Shown piece after piece: positions 62,997-64,000 of a stretch of DNA of 64,000 nucleotides. The stretch is from the NCBI GenBank assembly GCA_965279075.1, contig CBDIHI010000012.1, positions 124,001 to 188,000 of the forward strand. Reading direction: 5' to 3'. A model generated the notes under the pieces. The model was not told where the DNA came from. It saw only the letters and a program-made list of their open reading frames with translations, and ran no database searches. A program made the translations under genes and the position numbers. Each line of letters begins with the position of its first letter. Position 1 is the stretch's first letter. Source of the stretch: SZAS-79 sp965279075 (GTDB lineage: Bacteria; Pseudomonadota; Gammaproteobacteria; Burkholderiales; SG8-39).

Positions 62997-63902
62997 TCAG
63001 CTTTTGGTTCGCGCCGGGCGCACGGCATGGGTGCGGAGGAAGCCCAGAAAGGCCTGCGCCGCCGCCGGCAGGTGCTTGTCGCGCCAGTGCACGATGTGCC
63101 AGACCCCGCCCAGCGGGAAATCCTGCGCCTTGAGCACCCGGACCTCGCGCAGGTCGCTCTCGGTCAGCGCGTGCCGGGACAGTACGGCCAGACCCATGCC
63201 GCCGGCGACCGCCTGCTTGATCGCCTCGTTCGAGCCCAGCGTCATGCGGTTCGCCAGGCGGATGCGCTTGCGCGCCAGGTACTCTTCCAACGCCATGCGC
63301 GTGCCCGACCCTGTTTCGCGCAGCAGGAACCGCTCGCCGGCCAGGTCGGCCAGGGAGTATCGCCCTCGCGGCGGCGCGAAATCCGCGGGAGCGATCAGCA
63401 CCAGGGGGTTTTCCATCAGCGGCTCGGCCTCGATCGGCCAGTCCCGGGGCGGGGCGCTCATGACGTGGAAATCGTCCAGGTTGTCGCGCAGGCGGCCCAG
63501 GATGCCGTCGCGGTTCTGCACGTCGAGTTCGACTTCGATGCCAGGATGCAGGCGGCAGAACTGTCCGAGCGCCTTGGGCAGGAAATACTTTGCCGTGGTC
63601 ACCACGGAGACGCGCAGGTGCCCGCGCCGAAGCGCGCCCACGTCGTCGACCGCAGCTTCGAAACGCGACCACAGCGCGGAGAACTCGGTGCAGGTGTCGT
63701 AGAGCAGCCGCCCGACGTCGGTGAGCCGCACGCGCCGGCCGGACTGCTCGAACAACGGCCGCCCCACGGACTCGGCGAGGCTTTTCACCTGGATGGACAC
63801 GGAGGGCTGCGTCAGGTGCAGCACCTCCGCGGCGCGCGTGAAGCTCGCGTGGCGCGCGACGGCTTCGAAGATCTGCAGCTGCCTGAGGGTGGCGTTCCGC
63901 AT
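62997..63902 (-). CDS. LysR-family regulator, CbbR-like
   Basis: 301-aa LysR protein. The N-terminal helix-turn-helix is LRQLQIFEAVARHASFTRAAEVLHLTQPSVSIQVKSLAESVG, which closely resembles CbbR and related regulators of Calvin-cycle genes. The effector domain starts near residue 90 (HLRVSVVTTAKYFLPKALGQF). The palindrome at 63943-63956 lies 40 bp upstream of its start, so its target operon is probably the divergent gene beyond the right edge. Rubisco genes are not in view, so the target is inferred. Confidence 0.9.
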   Translation of the reverse strand: MRNATLRQLQIFEAVARHASFTRAAEVLHLTQPSVSIQVKSLAESVGRPLFEQSGRRVRLTDVGRLLYDTCTEFSALWSRFEAAVDDVGALRRGHLRVSVVTTAKYFLPKALGQFCRLHPGIEVELDVQNRDGILGRLRDNLDDFHVMSAPPRDWPIEAEPLMENPLVLIAPADFAPPRGRYSLADLAGERFLLRETGSGTRMALEEYLARKRIRLANRMTLGSNEAIKQAVAGGMGLAVLSRHALTESDLREVRVLKAQDFPLGGVWHIVHWRDKHLPAAAQAFLGFLRTHAVRPARTKS

Positions 63903-63942
63903 CGGTCAACCCATAGATGTAACTCAATGGCGATCTACATTA

Positions 63943-63956
63943 AGTCCAATTGGACT
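63943..63956. promoter_or_regulatory. LysR operator candidate, perfect 14-bp palindrome
   Basis: AGTCCAATTGGACT is a perfect palindrome and contains a T-N11-A spacing typical of LysR boxes. It is preceded by ATTA, giving a TTA-N7-type CbbR-like half-site. It lies 41-54 bp upstream of the LysR gene in a region where divergent transcription is expected. Confidence 0.65.
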
Positions 63957-64000
63957 CTATGGCAAGCCGTGCCCAGAATCCCGCCTCGTCATCTACAGCC

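Overview
The window is strongly GC-rich and almost fully coding. Genes are packed with 4-nt ATGA or GTGA overlaps, GTG and TTG starts are frequent, and no gap between genes exceeds about 285 bp. Three Bug/TctC-type binding proteins, two LivKHMGF-type uptake systems, two CoxL-type molybdenum hydroxylase subunits, Rieske oxygenases and a CbbR-like LysR regulator point to a soil- or sediment-type betaproteobacterium (Burkholderiales-like). No rRNA, tRNA, CRISPR array, transposase or phage gene was found.

Layout. 1-4793: a MoxR/Bat-type cluster (HtrA-like protease, MoxR ATPase, DUF58 protein, VWA protein cut by the window edge) with a divergent paralogous VWA gene. 4790-5899: a luciferase-like flavin oxidoreductase. 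6036-10526: a complete Liv-type ABC importer. 10523-14250: a CoxM-CoxS-CoxL molybdenum hydroxylase operon on the minus strand, divergent from a VOC protein and an acyl-CoA-dehydrogenase-like flavin monooxygenase. 16438-19925 (minus): SsuA/NMT1-like binding protein, Bug protein, GAF protein and ornithine cyclodeaminase-like enzyme. 20071-28713 (plus): DapA-like aldolase, phytanoyl-CoA-type dioxygenase, ABC permease, PHP-type hydrolase, enolase-superfamily enzyme, two Bug proteins, TetR regulator, sugar-isomerase-like TIM barrel.

28824-41852 (minus) is the most interesting part. It is a tightly packed run of about 13 kb that begins with a maleamate amidohydrolase (NicF-like) and a 2,5-dihydroxypyridine 5,6-dioxygenase (NicX-like). 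It continues with a second Liv importer whose LivM-LivG fusion is frameshifted, a CoxL-type subunit without its CoxS/CoxM partners, an unrecognised 203-aa protein, a phthalate-dioxygenase-like Rieske oxygenase, a small ferredoxin, a carboxymuconolactone-decarboxylase-like protein and a class III adenylate cyclase. A divergent GntR regulator, a MetX-like hydrolase and a second Rieske oxygenase follow. Near-identical TATGTATAC-type sites lie in both control regions. I read this as uptake and oxidation of an unidentified N-heteroaromatic acid through 2,5-dihydroxypyridine.

45201-50511: an ABC ATPase followed by an enolase-superfamily enzyme, a Gfo/Idh/MocA oxidoreductase, a DUF993 protein and a TIM-barrel isomerase, which looks like sugar or sugar-acid catabolism. 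The ATPase may complete the binding protein and permease near 19-22 kb. 50535-56185: small envelope proteins, a di-haem peroxidase-type cytochrome, a MarR regulator, a uronate-dehydrogenase-like enzyme, an alpha/beta hydrolase, a small parvulin and a YaeQ protein. 56196-58112: a three-PAS sensor kinase. 58137-62859: a GldA-GldF-GldG-DUF4340 export-type operon. 62997-63902: a LysR regulator with a perfect palindrome in its upstream region at the right edge.
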